Below are positions 25,350 to 36,463 of a stretch of DNA of 64,000 nucleotides, piece by piece. Position numbers and translations under genes: made by a program. Source of the DNA: Acanthochlamys bracteata (Eukaryota; Streptophyta; Magnoliopsida; Pandanales; Velloziaceae). Below the pieces are notes generated by a model. That model was given only the letters and a program-made list of their open reading frames with translations, made no database searches and was not told where the DNA came from. Every line of letters starts with the position of its first letter. Within the stretch, counting starts at the first letter, position 1. The stretch spans positions 6,138,001-6,202,000 of the forward strand of contig CM034127.1 of assembly GCA_019914995.1 (NCBI GenBank), read 5' to 3'.

Positions 25350-27264
25350 TGATCATCATCTATCTGGCCGTGTAGAAAGTTTTACTTGTCAAACGTGTTG
25401 GTTTCTGTTTGAGTGCTAGTAAAATCTTAAGAGGACCTATCGAGATATCAGGACTTGAAAAAGAGAGCTCGTCTTCTATTCCTCGGATCTTTTATCCTTG
25501 GCCATAGTTCCTTATCAGGGCAACTCCTATTGAAAGAAATGATTGGTAAAAGTTGAGGATAGGTGTTAGGTTAATTAACTGATAAGCTAATTACGAGTCT
25601 ACAATTTGATAATGCTGCTATTTCTGCTTAAGTTCCAGCTGGTAGCGCGACTTAAAATTGTGCTAGAAGAAAAAACACAAGATGTGACCGTTTTATCTTG
25701 TTTGTTTCTTAATGTGCTGAAAACGTACAAAACCATGACTTGCCCGTGTTGATCATTTGGGTGAACAGTTTTCGAAAGACCAGGTTATGAAAGAGTAGCC
25801 ATGGGTCCATGAGTTTATCGGCCTAAAAGTATGCTGTGGGACATTAATCATGTCAAAATCTTCTTTCACATTGACGCTTGATGGGATTGATCATCTATAA
25901 TTGAAGTTCTAGTTTCGTCAACATGTTTGATAGCGATCAATCTTTATATATTCTCAAGTGTAAAGAGCGGCCATCGACGATCAATGAATGTTCTAGTTTG
26001 TTCAGAAGATGTTTGGTCACCGTAATATATTCTCAAGCGTAATGAGCAAAAGCAAATTCATTATCTAATGCTGCATTCATGTTTATATATGCAATGTGTA
26101 ATTCTTAGTTTTTTGTGTTGATGATCAAGTTGGAGCTGCTTTGGATCCAGTGGCTTGCATAAAGTCCCTTTAAGATCTTTCTTTAGTAATATAAACATAT
26201 CTAACAAATTACAGATTTTGGAACTTTTCATGATTACTTCCTTTTTATTAATGTCATAACCTTCTTTCTGATCTTCTTTGAGTATTATCTTTAGATTCAT
26301 CTGATTCTGAGACTCCTTTTATTAAGGACTTCAAACTTTTAAGAACGGTCATTTTCTATCAATACACTTCACTTGCAGGGTACTTGTTCTCATTTGAGTC
26401 TTTATTCATTTTCTAAATCATAAATTTGGACTTCTGCATGGAAGTCGGCAAGTAAATTCTTCATATGTTTGAAAGTTACTGACGTAAGAGTTAATAGTCT
26501 TACGTCACATTCTTTTGGGGGTTAACCTACAGCCTTGAATCAGAGTAAAGATAACTACTATGATTTTATGCAATTCAATAAGATGTTACAGAACAGTCTT
26601 CAGACTTTACAATAGTAAAACTTTTGTAAAGTTGAACCCTGAAACAATAGGGTCTGCAGCAATTCGACCTACACTACACAGCACACCACTTTGTTCTGCT
26701 TGGATAGATTCGAACCTCGACAACTTTACTCAAACTATTTGATTAATGAATGGATGGATGAGTTCAAAGTTCAAACTCGAAAATCGAACGATTTGCTTGT
26801 TTTTATTAGTAGGGACATTCTATTCAACGCCAGCTTTTTTCACAAATTTCCACTATCCGAATCCCGAGGTCAACCACGCTCCTTTTTTTTGTTTTTTCTT
26901 TCCTTTTGTATTTTTATTTAGGAAGTATTTCAAATATCCGTAACTGAGTTTCGTAAGAATAAAAATTAAGAAATAAAATTTTTTGAAAAATAAAGTGGAA
27001 ATAGAGTTCAGTATTTATATTTTAATTGATTTTGAAAATGTGTTAAAAATTGAAAGATATAATTGTATTAGAAAGTGTGCAAATAAAAAAGTTGGAACTA
27101 AAGTTCTGTATATGAAAATAGAATTCTGAATTTTTTGTGTAATTAAAATATATGAACTATTCGAAACTCAAAATCTGAAAAAAAAAATAAAATTACGGAC
27201 GTTTGAAAAACGCCCTTATGCTCCCCACGTCTAGTAATGTAACGACTACCTCGATATTACTGGG

Positions 27265-27460
27265 TGCCTTTAAGAAATCTTTTTCAAAACGTTAATTTTT
27301 AATACATATCTTATAAATATATAAAAAATTTATTTAAAAATTTAAAAAATATAAAATTTTTTTTATCATAATAAAAATTTTTATTATATATTTTTATTAT
27401 TTTTTAAATAAAAAAATAAAATTTATATTTTATAAACATTTCAAAACGATCTCCAACGAT
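27265..27460 (-). repeat. MITE family A, copy 6 (reverse orientation)
   Basis: The family A block order appears on the minus strand: AATACATATCTTATAAATAT and TTTATTTAAAAATTTAAAAA, then ATAATAAAAATTTTTATTAT on the plus strand. Confidence 0.5.
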
Positions 27461-27845
27461 CACGTAGTCATCATGTACCGAAGTTAGGCTATGTTATCTT
27501 CCCAGCTATAGTTATGCGATACTTTCCAGTGACAACGTTTTCAGAGGTTGTAGAAATACTGTAGACTATGTGTTGTCCAAAGTGTACGTTTTGCAGTAGG
27601 TTTATATCAAACTTTTTTATTCAAATATATATTTTATTTTTTCAAAAGTTTTCTACGCTATCTCAAAATTGTTTCTAAACTTTAACATATATATTATAAA
27701 AAATATATATATAATTTTAATTATTTTTTTAAAAAATAATTTTGTGTATAAAATATTTTAAAATATTTTTTTGAATAATTTAAGACGATTCCGTTGCTCG
27801 TGAGCAAAGCATTATTTAATATAATTCTATCTTTGGTATTAGAAT

Positions 27846-28055
27846 TGTTTGGCATTATTTATGAAGTATTTTTTACTATTTTATTTTACTTCATATTTTT
27901 AAATAAATTTTTTATAATATTTTTTATTTAAAAATTAGAAAATATAAAAAAATTTATATTATATTCTATTTTTTAAAATTAAAAAGTAAAATTTATTTTT
28001 AAATAAAATAAAAGTATTTTATTTAAAAGTTTTTTTATAAGTACTTTTTAATATC
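27846..28055 (-). repeat. MITE family A, copy 7 (probable)
   Basis: Starts GTTTGGCATTATTTATGAAG and holds TTTTTAAATAAATTTTTTAT and a terminal TATAAGTACTTTTTAAT. It sits just outside the left arm of the Mutator-like element. Confidence 0.45.
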
Positions 28056-28191
28056 TTTTTAATCGAGTTAAATTAGGGGGCTAATCGCATCTCGCAGTAA
28101 CTCAGTTGATTTTCTTCCCCAAAAAAAGTCGGTCGAACAAAGCTTTACAAAGATAGAGAAATGGGAGCATAGTTTTTAATATTCTTCTCTC

Positions 28192-29085
28192 CCGAGCGGA
28201 TCCCAACATCGCCTCTCCGAGCCGACGATCGTTAATTTTCATCGAGAATCCTAAGCATTTACTGCCTAATATTTTCTCCTTCTTTCAATTTCAGGTTCAA
28301 TGGCTTCTTTTGATCAACTTCGTTTGAGAACCCGATTCGGCCCAAACCCTAGAACATCGACTGCCGAGCTTCAATCCGGTAAGGCAGTGTTGTTTTTTCT
28401 TCTCCTCTTCCTTCTCTTCCTACTATCCACATCAGTTTTATCAATTGCAGCCTCGAGCACCATCAAAGCTGATCACGTTAGTGCCGTGCGCGCTCCCGAG
28501 CTCATCGGTCTTATTTCTCGAATTCAATCAATACCGATTGCTGGTATTGTTATTCCTTTCAATTCTTTACCAATATTTTTTTTTAATATATTTTTTGAAT
28601 GTTTTTCTGTGATGGTGTAGTCCGGAACTGGAGCCGGAGTAAGGAGATATTCAATTACAGTATTTCAATTGCAGGTATCTTTCTTTCAGCGTTTAATTTT
28701 GTGTTTCATTTTTTTTTCTTCCCCCTGTTTTTAGGAAGGCCTGATGATCAAAGAGGTGACCCGCGTGTAGGCTTCTCTAGAGCTCGTCGGATGCAGTCTT
28801 GAATGGCTCTGGGCTCACTGGGTGCAGTTTTGAGCAAGTATCTATCTGCTTTCATTTTGTGATTTTCTGTTTTTCATGAATGCCGATTCTTCGGCAGTGA
28901 ATGAATGTCTGCAAATGTGTTTGAATGTGTGTGTGTATCAGTGGTGTAATGCAGGCCATCCATGTAAAGGTGTGGAGTCTTGTAAACGAATATTATGTGT
29001 TTTTCAATGGTGAATTGCAATGTAAGCTTGTAGTGTTATTGCTGTGACAGTTTTGTCAAAACTTTTATACAAGATTGAATACTGA
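28192..29085 (+). repeat. Left inverted arm of the MULE
   Basis: 894 bases, roughly nine-tenths identical by eye to the reverse complement of 33262-34163. It contains the exon-like reading frame described at 28300 and the words GGGCTCACTGGGTGCAG, related to the motif of the internal array. Confidence 0.8.
28300..28802 (+). CDS. Exon-like reading frame carried in the left MULE arm, unknown protein
   Basis: Starts at the ATG at 28300 (MASFDQLRLRTRFGPNPRTS), followed by a leucine/phenylalanine-rich membrane segment (FFLLLFLLFLLSTSVLS, about residues 32-48). Possible introns begin at GCTG/GTATTG (28543) and TTGCAG/GTATCT (about 28675). Joining the pieces would give a protein of roughly 120 residues ending RPDDQRGDPRVGFSRA and a TGA at 28800-28802. 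I do not recognise the family. The matching frame in the right arm has an early TAG where this copy has AAG. It may be a captured host-gene fragment, or the leader exons that once fed the transposase, since it points toward it on the same strand. Coding status is uncertain. Confidence 0.4.
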
Positions 29086-29642
29086 AATTGTTTATGGTGA
29101 ATGTAATGCTGAATGAGCTTGTTCTATATGTATCTTGTTATTGTTTGATGAAATAAAAAAAAAAAATTTGAAACACTGCATCAAATGTTGTAAGCATTTG
29201 TAGATTAGATTTAGTTTTGCATGATTTTTTCTATTTGTATATGCACATTCTCTCTGCCAGGAGAAACAACTGAAAATAACATGAAAGTAATAAGAAAACA
29301 TCACTAACTAAACAACATTTAAAGAGAGCAATTTTGTCATTTTCTTACTACATACTCTTTCTGTCTTGCTGTTTGTTTTGGCGGGAGATACATCCTCCGT
29401 TTAGCTCTGTTTTAGCGGGAACTTCTTCCTAGCTGAAGCTAAATCAACTCAAAATTTTTTTTTTGTTTCTCTTATTATTATTCTTACATCCACTACTCCT
29501 GTAAAATATTTCTAATCTTCCTCTTGTTAACGGGAGCCAGTCTCATTTTATTTGACTATGCAATGTCGTAGAAGTTTAAAGGTTTTGAGGTCGGGTCTTC
29601 TTCTCTATCAATTCCAAACGTACCAGTGAAAATCACAAAGCA

Positions 29643-31876
29643 CCATGCTTAGGGATAGCATTTGAAAGCCTCGAAGCTGCGAAATAATTTTATATAAATT
29701 ATGAAAAAGTCGAGGAATTTAGCGCCGTGACTCGAACTATGCAAAAGACTCGTTCTCATTCAGATGAAGTCACTGTTTGTCAAATAACTTGTGACCCCTT
29801 TGGGAATCACCGAGACCATCTACCACAACAAATAGACGTCGAATCTGAAAAAGACGTTAAGCAGAAGAGAAATACAAGTACGGTAAAATGTGAGTGTCGT
29901 GCAACAATGAGGGTGAAAAAAATCTTTCTGGATTATGGAAAGTTGTGAGTTATGAAGGTGATCACAATCATAACCTTGTTAGCCTTACAAAAAGAATGCG
30001 TATGTCCATTTGTAGAAACTTATCTACTGTAGCTAAAAATCTTATTGACTCATTTCAGGATGAAGACATATCTATGAGTAAGATTGTAAATACACTTGAC
30101 GAACCGCAGAATAGATTTGATGACAGAGACTATTAGAACCATTTGTGTCGTTCGAAGGAATATAAGAAACCTATCAATGGCGATGCTATCGCGGCGCTTA
30201 ACTTTTTTAAAAGGAAAAATATAGAATTTTTTTTTTATTGCAATGCAAATGGATGAAGAATCAAGGACAATCAATTTTTTTGGGTAGATGGTCGGTTATG
30301 CTGTCAGTTTCAGTATTTTGATGATGTTGTATTCTTTGACACCATCTACAGCAAGAATATTTATGAGGTGTCATTTGCACCATTCACTAGAGTTAACCAT
30401 CACAACATGTCAATTCAGTTTGGTTGTGCACTACTTTTGGATGAGACTAAAGAATTCTTTCAATGACTTTTTGAAACCTGACTTGCAGCTATGTGCGGGC
30501 GTGCTCTATCTTCAATCATCACAGATCAAGATAGAGTTATGATTACAGCCGTTGCAAAATGTATTCCCGAATACACGATATAGATTTTGTTTGTAGCATA
30601 TTATGAAAAAATTTGTCGAAAAGCTTTCACATGTTTATTTCAAGAAGTCAAAATTTAAAAAAGATATCAAGTCGTGTATTCGAAAAACTTATATTCCTAA
30701 TGCTTTTGAAAAGAGATGGGAGGAATTGATGTGTGCATATGAGTTGCAGGAACATGAATGTCTACGAAAAATATACGAGATTCGATAAAAGTGGGCACTT
30801 ATCTATCATTTAAATACTTTCTATGCCGGTAGTAATACTACCGGACGCTCCGAAGGTATGAATGGTATATATAAGAATTTTTTTCATCCCACAATAATTC
30901 TTCGAGAGTTTGTACTGAAGAATGAAAAATGCTTGAGTAAAATTATTGAGAAAGAGAAAAAGAAGGATTATGGATTGAACACTTGTGTCGCAATGAAGGC
31001 AACTTAGATGTCCTGAAAAGTGCAGCAAAATTGTATACGAGAAATGTGTATAACAAGTTTAAACATGAATATGAAAAGACTCAATCTCACTACATTTTGC
31101 ATGATGATGAAAATGGTTGTGATGGCTACACAACTTATATTTATAAGTCTCGAATAGAATGTGGTCAGTGCGAGTGGGAAGTGAAGTTTAATCCTGCAAC
31201 AAAAGACAGTAAATGTGAATGTAAATTTTTTGAATTTATAGGGATTCCTTATGGACATCTTGTGAAAATATTTCATAATCGGGATATAGAAATATCAGAC
31301 CAGTTTATTGTACAGCGGTGGAGGAAAGGTGCTAATAAATATAGAGTCAAGTATGATGGAGGTCCGATAAGTGGCCATGAGAATGCTCAATTATTGAGAA
31401 CTATCCAACTGAAGATGAGTTTCAACCAAATAGTTTATGAAGTTGCTGAAACCGATGAGGGATACAAAATCTTATTACAAGCATTGGAAGATACAATTGT
31501 GCGGCTTAAAGAAGTCATGAGGACTAATGATCAGGATAAGAATCCAGTTGTAAACTCATGTATGCACAATGAGAATTTACAAGATTCAGTTGATGCTTTT
31601 CAAGTCTTACTTTTAAATCCAAACATATCACAAACAAATGGTAGAAATAAAGAAGAGAAGGTTTGCAATGGTAGTGATAGAATAAAAAGAGGTTTAGAGA
31701 TAGCCACTATAATAGTCAAAGCGAAGACATGTAGAAGATATGCATGCTGTAACAAGTCTGGTGTCAAACATGACAAACAAAATTGTTCTGAAAATCCAAA
31801 TAGAAATAATAAGACTTGTTTAATCATTTGCTTAATTTTGCTTCCTTACATAAACTATTTTTTTATGAAACGTTGA
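29643..31876 (+). pseudogene. Decayed FAR1-related MULE transposase
   Basis: Fragments appear in family order but in several frames. An N-terminal FAR1 DNA-binding segment (from 29643: PCLGIAFESLEAAK, then a stop) is followed by CECRATMRV and WKVVSYEGDHNHNLV (29890-29985). The DDE transposase core has VVFFDTIYSKNIYEVSFAPF around 30330 and LSSIITDQDRVMITAV around 30510. A C-terminal open stretch at 30983-31876 (297 codons) includes the SWIM zinc-finger-like CECKFFEFIGIPYGHLVK, where Tyr replaces the usual third Cys. It ends with a zinc-knuckle-like CCNKSGVKHDKQNC. Stops and frame breaks occur at about 29690, 29945, 30136, 30430, 30580 and 30786. This protein would have cut and joined the element ends; this copy cannot. 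Confidence 0.85.
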
Positions 31877-32139
31877 CATTTATTATCACTATTGTACTTC
31901 CTAGTTACTGGTACATATGATGCTAAAGACGAAAATACAAGTGAAGATGAAGACGTAACTATTCACTTAGAGTAGGATGATGAATTTTATTTTGACATTT
32001 TTTGGATAACCACCACTAACATGTTGTATACAATCTTTTCAAGTTGCAATGAAAAAAAATATCATTTTATATTCAATCTATTTAAACTGCATTGCACAAC
32101 AATTGTTATAATAAAATAATATTTGATTTTATTTTGGCC

Positions 32140-32985
32140 GGAGGCTAGACCAGTGAGCTCATTGTTAGGTCACCAAGTGAGCTCACTAGAAGCTAACTCG
32201 CAGATGACCAGTGAGTTGGAAGCTCATTGGTCAGCTATCAGTGAGCTATAAAAGCTCAATCTGTTTTACATAAACAGATTTTTTGTGGATATATTACCAA
32301 ACAATTTGAACAAATTTGTATGTTCAATCTGTTTAAACTGCATTATAAAACAGCTTTTAACAGAAATTTTTTTTTTTTGAGCACTGCTAGCTCACTAGCC
32401 GGAGATCGGTGAGTTCACTGGCCAAAGACTAGGCCAGTGAGCTATCTGTCAAGGCACCAGTGAGCTTCCACCAGTGAGCTCACTGGAAGCTCACTGGTGA
32501 GCTGTTAGTGAGCTACAAAAGCTCAATTTATTCTACATGAACAGATTTCTATGGATGTATTGCCAAACAATTTAAACAAATTTATATGTTCAATCTGTTT
32601 AAGCTGCATTATAAAACAGCTTTTCACAGAAAAAAAAATTTGGAACACTGCCAGCTTACTGGCCGGAGACCGATGAGTTCACTGACTGGAGATCAGGCCA
32701 GTGACTCACTGTCAAGGCACCAGTGAGCTCACTCGTGAGCTGCCAGTGAGCTACAAAAGCTCAATCTATTTTACATGAACAGATTTCTTGTGGATGTATT
32801 GCCAAACATTTTAAACAAATTTATATGTTCAATTTATTTAAGCTGCACTATAAAATAGCTTTTAACAGAAAATAAAATTTTTTTGGAGCACTGCCAGCTC
32901 ACTGGCCGAAGACCAGGCCAGTGAGCTCAATGTCAAGGCACCAGTGAGCTAGAAGAGCTGGCTGTGCTCACTGGTCTCCTCTGTC
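32140..32985. repeat. Minisatellite of CCAGTGAGCTC clusters in three and a half ~240-270 bp units
   Basis: Units run at about 32140-32384, 32385-32645, 32646-32886 and a partial 32887-32985. Each has a cluster of CCAGTGAGCT / AGCTCACTGG words, a hairpin-like AATCTGTTTTACATAAACAG (32258, variants near 32525 and 32764), then TTGCCAAACAATTTAAACAA and a TATGTTCAATCTGTTTAA block. A perfect 16-base palindrome CCAGTGAGCTCACTGG is at 32471-32486. There is no coding sequence. The layout is like subterminal transposase-binding repeats of plant DNA transposons. Confidence 0.8.
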
Positions 32986-33029
32986 AAGTGTGCTTCAGTT
33001 TGGTTGTGGTTGCCATCCATTTACAGGTA

Positions 33030-33261
33030 ATACACTAACTGTAAATATTCACTCCACATTCACTTCACAATCATGTATATTCACTCCACATTCATTTACA
33101 CAATTCACTACCACACATTCACATATACAGCTTCCAGTCTGCTTTACCCCTTCATACATTTTCAATTCATATTCGACATTCATATGGTCGGTCACTCATT
33201 CAAAACATTTACACAGTATTCAAGTTTGCACAAAACATTCACATTACAGTCACATTTCATT
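33030..33261. repeat. ATTCAC-rich simple repeat next to the right arm
   Basis: The heptamer (A/C)ATTCAC(T/A) occurs about ten times in 230 bases (for example ATATTCACTCCACATTCACT near 33044). It is not periodic enough to be a microsatellite. The apparent 117-codon frame across it (32990-33343) is repeat translation. Confidence 0.55.
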
Positions 33262-34163
33262 TAGTATTCAAGCTTGTACGAAAGTTTTTGACAAAACTGT
33301 CACAGCAACAACACTACAAGCTTACATTGCAATTCACCATTGAAAAACACCTAACATTCGATTACAAGACTCCACACCTTTACATGAATGGCCTGAATTA
33401 CACCACTGATATACACCCACACATTCAAACACATTTGCAGACATTCATTCATTGCCGAAAAATCGATATTCATGAAAACAGAAAAACACAAAATGAAAGC
33501 AAGTAGACACTTGCTCAATACTGCACCCAGTGAGCCTAGAGCCACTCAAGGCTGTATCCGGCGAGCTCTAGAGAAGCCTACACGCGGGTCACCTCTTCCG
33601 TCATCGGGCCTTCCTGAAAATAGAGGGAAGAAAAAAAAAACGAAACCCAAAATTAAATGCTGAAATGAAGATACTTGCTATTGAAACACTGTAATTGAAT
33701 CTCTCCTTGCTTCGGCTCCGGCTCCAGTTCCGGACTGAACCATCACAGAAAAAAATTCAAAAAATCTATAAAAAAAAAACATTGGTAAAGAATTCAAAGG
33801 AATAACAATACCAGCAAACGGTATTGATTGAATTCAAGAAATAAGACCGGTGAGCTCGGGAGTGCACACGGCAGTGAGGTGATCGGCTTCGACGGTGCTC
33901 GAGCCTGCAATTGATGAAATTGGTATGGATAATAGAAAGAGAAGGAGGAGGAGAAGAAAAAACAACACTGCCTAACCGGATTGAAGCTCGCTGGCCGATG
34001 TTCTAGGGTTTGGGCCGAGTCGGGTTCTCAAACGAAGTTGATTGAAAGGAGCCATTGAATCTAAAATTGAAAGAAGTAGAAAACATTAGGCAGTAAATGC
34101 TTAAGATTCTCGGTGAAAACCGACGATCGCCGGCTCGAAGAGGCGATGTCGGGATCCGCTCGG
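33262..34163 (-). repeat. Right inverted arm of the MULE
   Basis: Reverse-complement partner of 28192-29085. On the minus strand it carries the same ATG-led frame (from 34054: MAPFNQLRLRTRLGPNPRTS), closed by TAG after about 28 codons. The same splice-like boundaries and the GTGACCCGCGTGTAGGCTTC block are present. Confidence 0.8.
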
Positions 34164-34367
34164 TAGAAAAAAAAAAACGTTCGAAAGAGAAAAGAAATAT
34201 GAGAGAAAAAAATAAAAAAAATAATAGTTATACTATGTAAAAATATGCATAATAACGAGCGTATTTTTATACAGTAATTACGTAAGAGAGCAGATGCAAG
34301 TTTTATCAGGACCATCCGATCATATGTGCGTGATATGCAATAAACTGTGTGCCTATATGTGCTACCT

Positions 34368-34388
34368 CTATATATATATATATATAAA
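34368..34388 (+). promoter_or_regulatory. TATATA tract, possible core promoter of the plasmodesmata-protein gene
   Basis: An uninterrupted TA run ending in TATAAA lies about 370 bases upstream of the ATG at 34753, and CT-rich leader-like sequence follows (34430-34750). Position and wording suit a plant TATA box with a long leader; it could also be a plain microsatellite. Confidence 0.3.
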
Positions 34389-34752
34389 TTTTATAAGTTG
34401 CTCACTTAACCAATTCTTGATTCCTTTTTAACGATCACTCTTTTTATCTCCAACAACTCTTTGCCTCGTCTTTCCTTTACTACCCATCAGGGAGACTGCT
34501 ACCACCACTCTCTGTGCAGTAGCTGCCCGTACTCCTCACTCCAGATGAATTCAATTACTTTTTTCTTTCCCAAAATAACCCCCAGTTCGTACTCCTCTCT
34601 TCTTTCCTTCCCATAAAACCCTCTCTTCCCTCTCTCGGTCTCTCTTCAAAAACAACAAAAAACAAAACCAAAACAGAAAGAAAACGCAAACCAGAAACTA
34701 CTGAGAGTAGGGAAGAAAGAAGCAGAAACCTTTCTTTTCTTCTAGTTCTAAA

Positions 34753-36463
34753 ATGGACATCTCTCTCCTTCAACGCCATCACCGGCGACCATTCTTCTCG
34801 CCACCACTAGCGACTGTTTCCTACATCTCTCAACTGCTTCTCTTCTTCTTGTTATTCCCCATTGCTTCCGCCGGCGAGAACTTGTACAACCTTATCTACA
34901 AGGGTTGTGCTCGCGGCGGCGCTGCCTCTCCACCAGCTGTGGCCGCCGTGGCTTCTTCACTAGTTTCTCAAGCTTCTTCTTCCAAGTTTTACAAAACAAC
35001 TACGTCAACTACCAACACTGGCCAATCTGTTACCGGTCTTTTCCAATGCCGAGGTGATTTGTCTTACCGCGACTGCGCTGCTTGTGTTGGTCACGCTCTT
35101 CCGCTATGGTCTGAACAGTGTGGGCCCACTTCTGCAGCAGCTCGCGTTCAGCTTACCGGCTGCTACGCTTTCTACCAGGTCGCTGGTTTTCCTCAGGTAC
35201 CTGGCACACAGATGTTGTTTAAAACCTGTTCGACTAATGGCGGAGGTAGTGATTTTTTGATGAAGAGGGATACGGCGATGTCGAACTTGGAGAGTGGGGT
35301 TTCCGGCGGCGGAGGGTTTTATGCGACAAGTTATGGTTCAGTTTACGCAATGGCGCAGTGCGAAGGTGATTTGTCGACCAGCGATTGTGGACAGTGTGTG
35401 ACGCAAGCGGTGCAGCGGGTGCAGGTGGAGTGCGGCGGTGCTGCCGGAGGGCAAGTATACCTTGACAAGTGCTACGTTAGCTACAATTACTACGGCAATG
35501 GTGTTCCCAAATTTGTTAGCGCTGGCGGTAGTGGCGGCGGCGGTGGAGGTTGGTTCATTCAAATTTGCCTTCCTTTACCTTCTTAATCAGTTTGTCGGGG
35601 TGTAAAATTTAGTTGATGGCATTTATTGTGTTGTGTTTACGGTAATTTTGGTTATTTTGAAAGATTTATAGTAGCTTTTGTTGAGTTGGTTTATCAGATG
35701 GAAGTTTGTTTCATTTAGAGATTAAATAAATTGGTAGTGCTTCGATTAAGCTTAAGTTTAACTGATTCAGTGAATTTGATTACAAAATTTGTTTCTTCTT
35801 TCTGGCTATATGTTTTGCAATTTCATATGGTGATTCGAGGAACATTGTAAAACGTTGGAGAAAGGTTATTATGATATTGGGTCTTAAATTGTGGATTGAC
35901 TTGCTTTCTTTTCAGAGAATCAATAGGCATCACTTTAAACTTTTAGGAAGACCTCAAGAAATTTCATAAGATTGACTCCAATAAAGTGCTCTAATTTTGG
36001 TGCTTGTGCTCTTTATGGTAAACAGGGCAGAACACAGCTAAGACAGTTGCCATTGTGGTGGGAGCAGCGGCCGCAGCAGGCTTCTTAATCATCTGCCTTC
36101 TTTTTGCTAATTCTCTCAGGAAGAACAAAGATGGTAATATTCTCCTCCCATAGTCGTTTTTACTAAAGTTCGTTAAAACCTAAACAACAATGTTTAGTGT
36201 CTCAAATTTATAGTCACTTAATCGTGTCTCCTAGAAGAACCAACTCTTCAACGGAACCAAGTTTTTGAACTGAGATGTTGTCGTCTTAAATTACATGGAC
36301 TTATTATATTCAAGTTAGTGCTAAAATTGAGACACCTTTTCATCTTACAAATGTACTTTTTAAAATTTTTAAAAGCTTTGTCGTGTTATTATCAATCTGA
36401 TTAATTGCAGTCTTATGACACTTGGTTTCTTCTGGTGTTTCTGTAATGGCTGCAGATTTTTGA
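34753..36463 (+). CDS. Plasmodesmata-located protein (two DUF26/Gnk2 domains, one TM helix)
   Basis: Three exons (34753-35548, 36026-36133, 36456-36463) give 303 residues, the usual PDLP length. Residues 1-40 are a signal peptide ending PIASA, with GENLYNLIYKGC as the mature start. Two DUF26 domains follow, each with the C-x8-C-x2-C signature: CRGDLSYRDCAAC and CEGDLSTSDCGQC. A glycine linker leads to exon 2, which encodes the transmembrane helix TVAIVVGAAAAAGFLIICLL and a short basic tail (ANSLRKNKD); exon 3 adds only D-F-stop. PDLPs sit at plasmodesmata with the DUF26 domains outside the cell, recruit callose deposition and limit cell-to-cell movement, including in defence. No kinase domain follows, which separates it from the CRK receptor kinases. 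Which PDLP it is cannot be told. Confidence 0.92.

Larger units (their letters stand above)
21715..28191. other. Long spacer without a recognised gene
   Basis: From 21715 to about 24870 the base composition is less AT-rich and resembles transcribed non-coding sequence (TOM22 3' UTR or introns), but no exon with a recognisable product was found. MITE family A copies lie at 24906-25100 and 25118-25349. The part 25350-26950 has near-genic composition and short imperfect repeats (GAGAATATAT/ACTAGAAC words near 25930 and 26020) but no intact frame. From 27265 to 28055 two further family A copies lie in reverse orientation. Confidence 0.4.
28192..34163 (+). mobile_element. Mutator-like (MULE/FAR1-type) transposon with ~900-bp inverted arms
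   Basis: Two arms, 28192-29085 and 33262-34163, are inverted copies of each other across their whole length (matched points: CGAGCGGATCCC outside, GTGACCCGCGTGTAGGCTTC in the middle, TTGAATACT inside). Between them lie a decayed FAR1/MULE transposase (29643-31876), a minisatellite (32140-32985) and an ATTCAC-rich stretch (33030-33260). The limits given are where arm homology stops. I could not see a clean 9-bp target duplication, so the true ends may lie slightly outside. Several stops and frame breaks show the transposase is dead in this copy. An alternative reading is two inverted copies of a host gene fragment around an old insertion. Confidence 0.75.

Noticed and set aside
26061..26300. 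Minus-strand frame with lysine-rich sequence, considered as a Copia remnant
   Set aside because: No reverse transcriptase or integrase signature could be found in it or around it.
32990..33343. 117-codon open frame on the plus strand
   Set aside because: It is translated ATTCAC-type repeat running into the MULE arm; composition is repetitive and no family fits.
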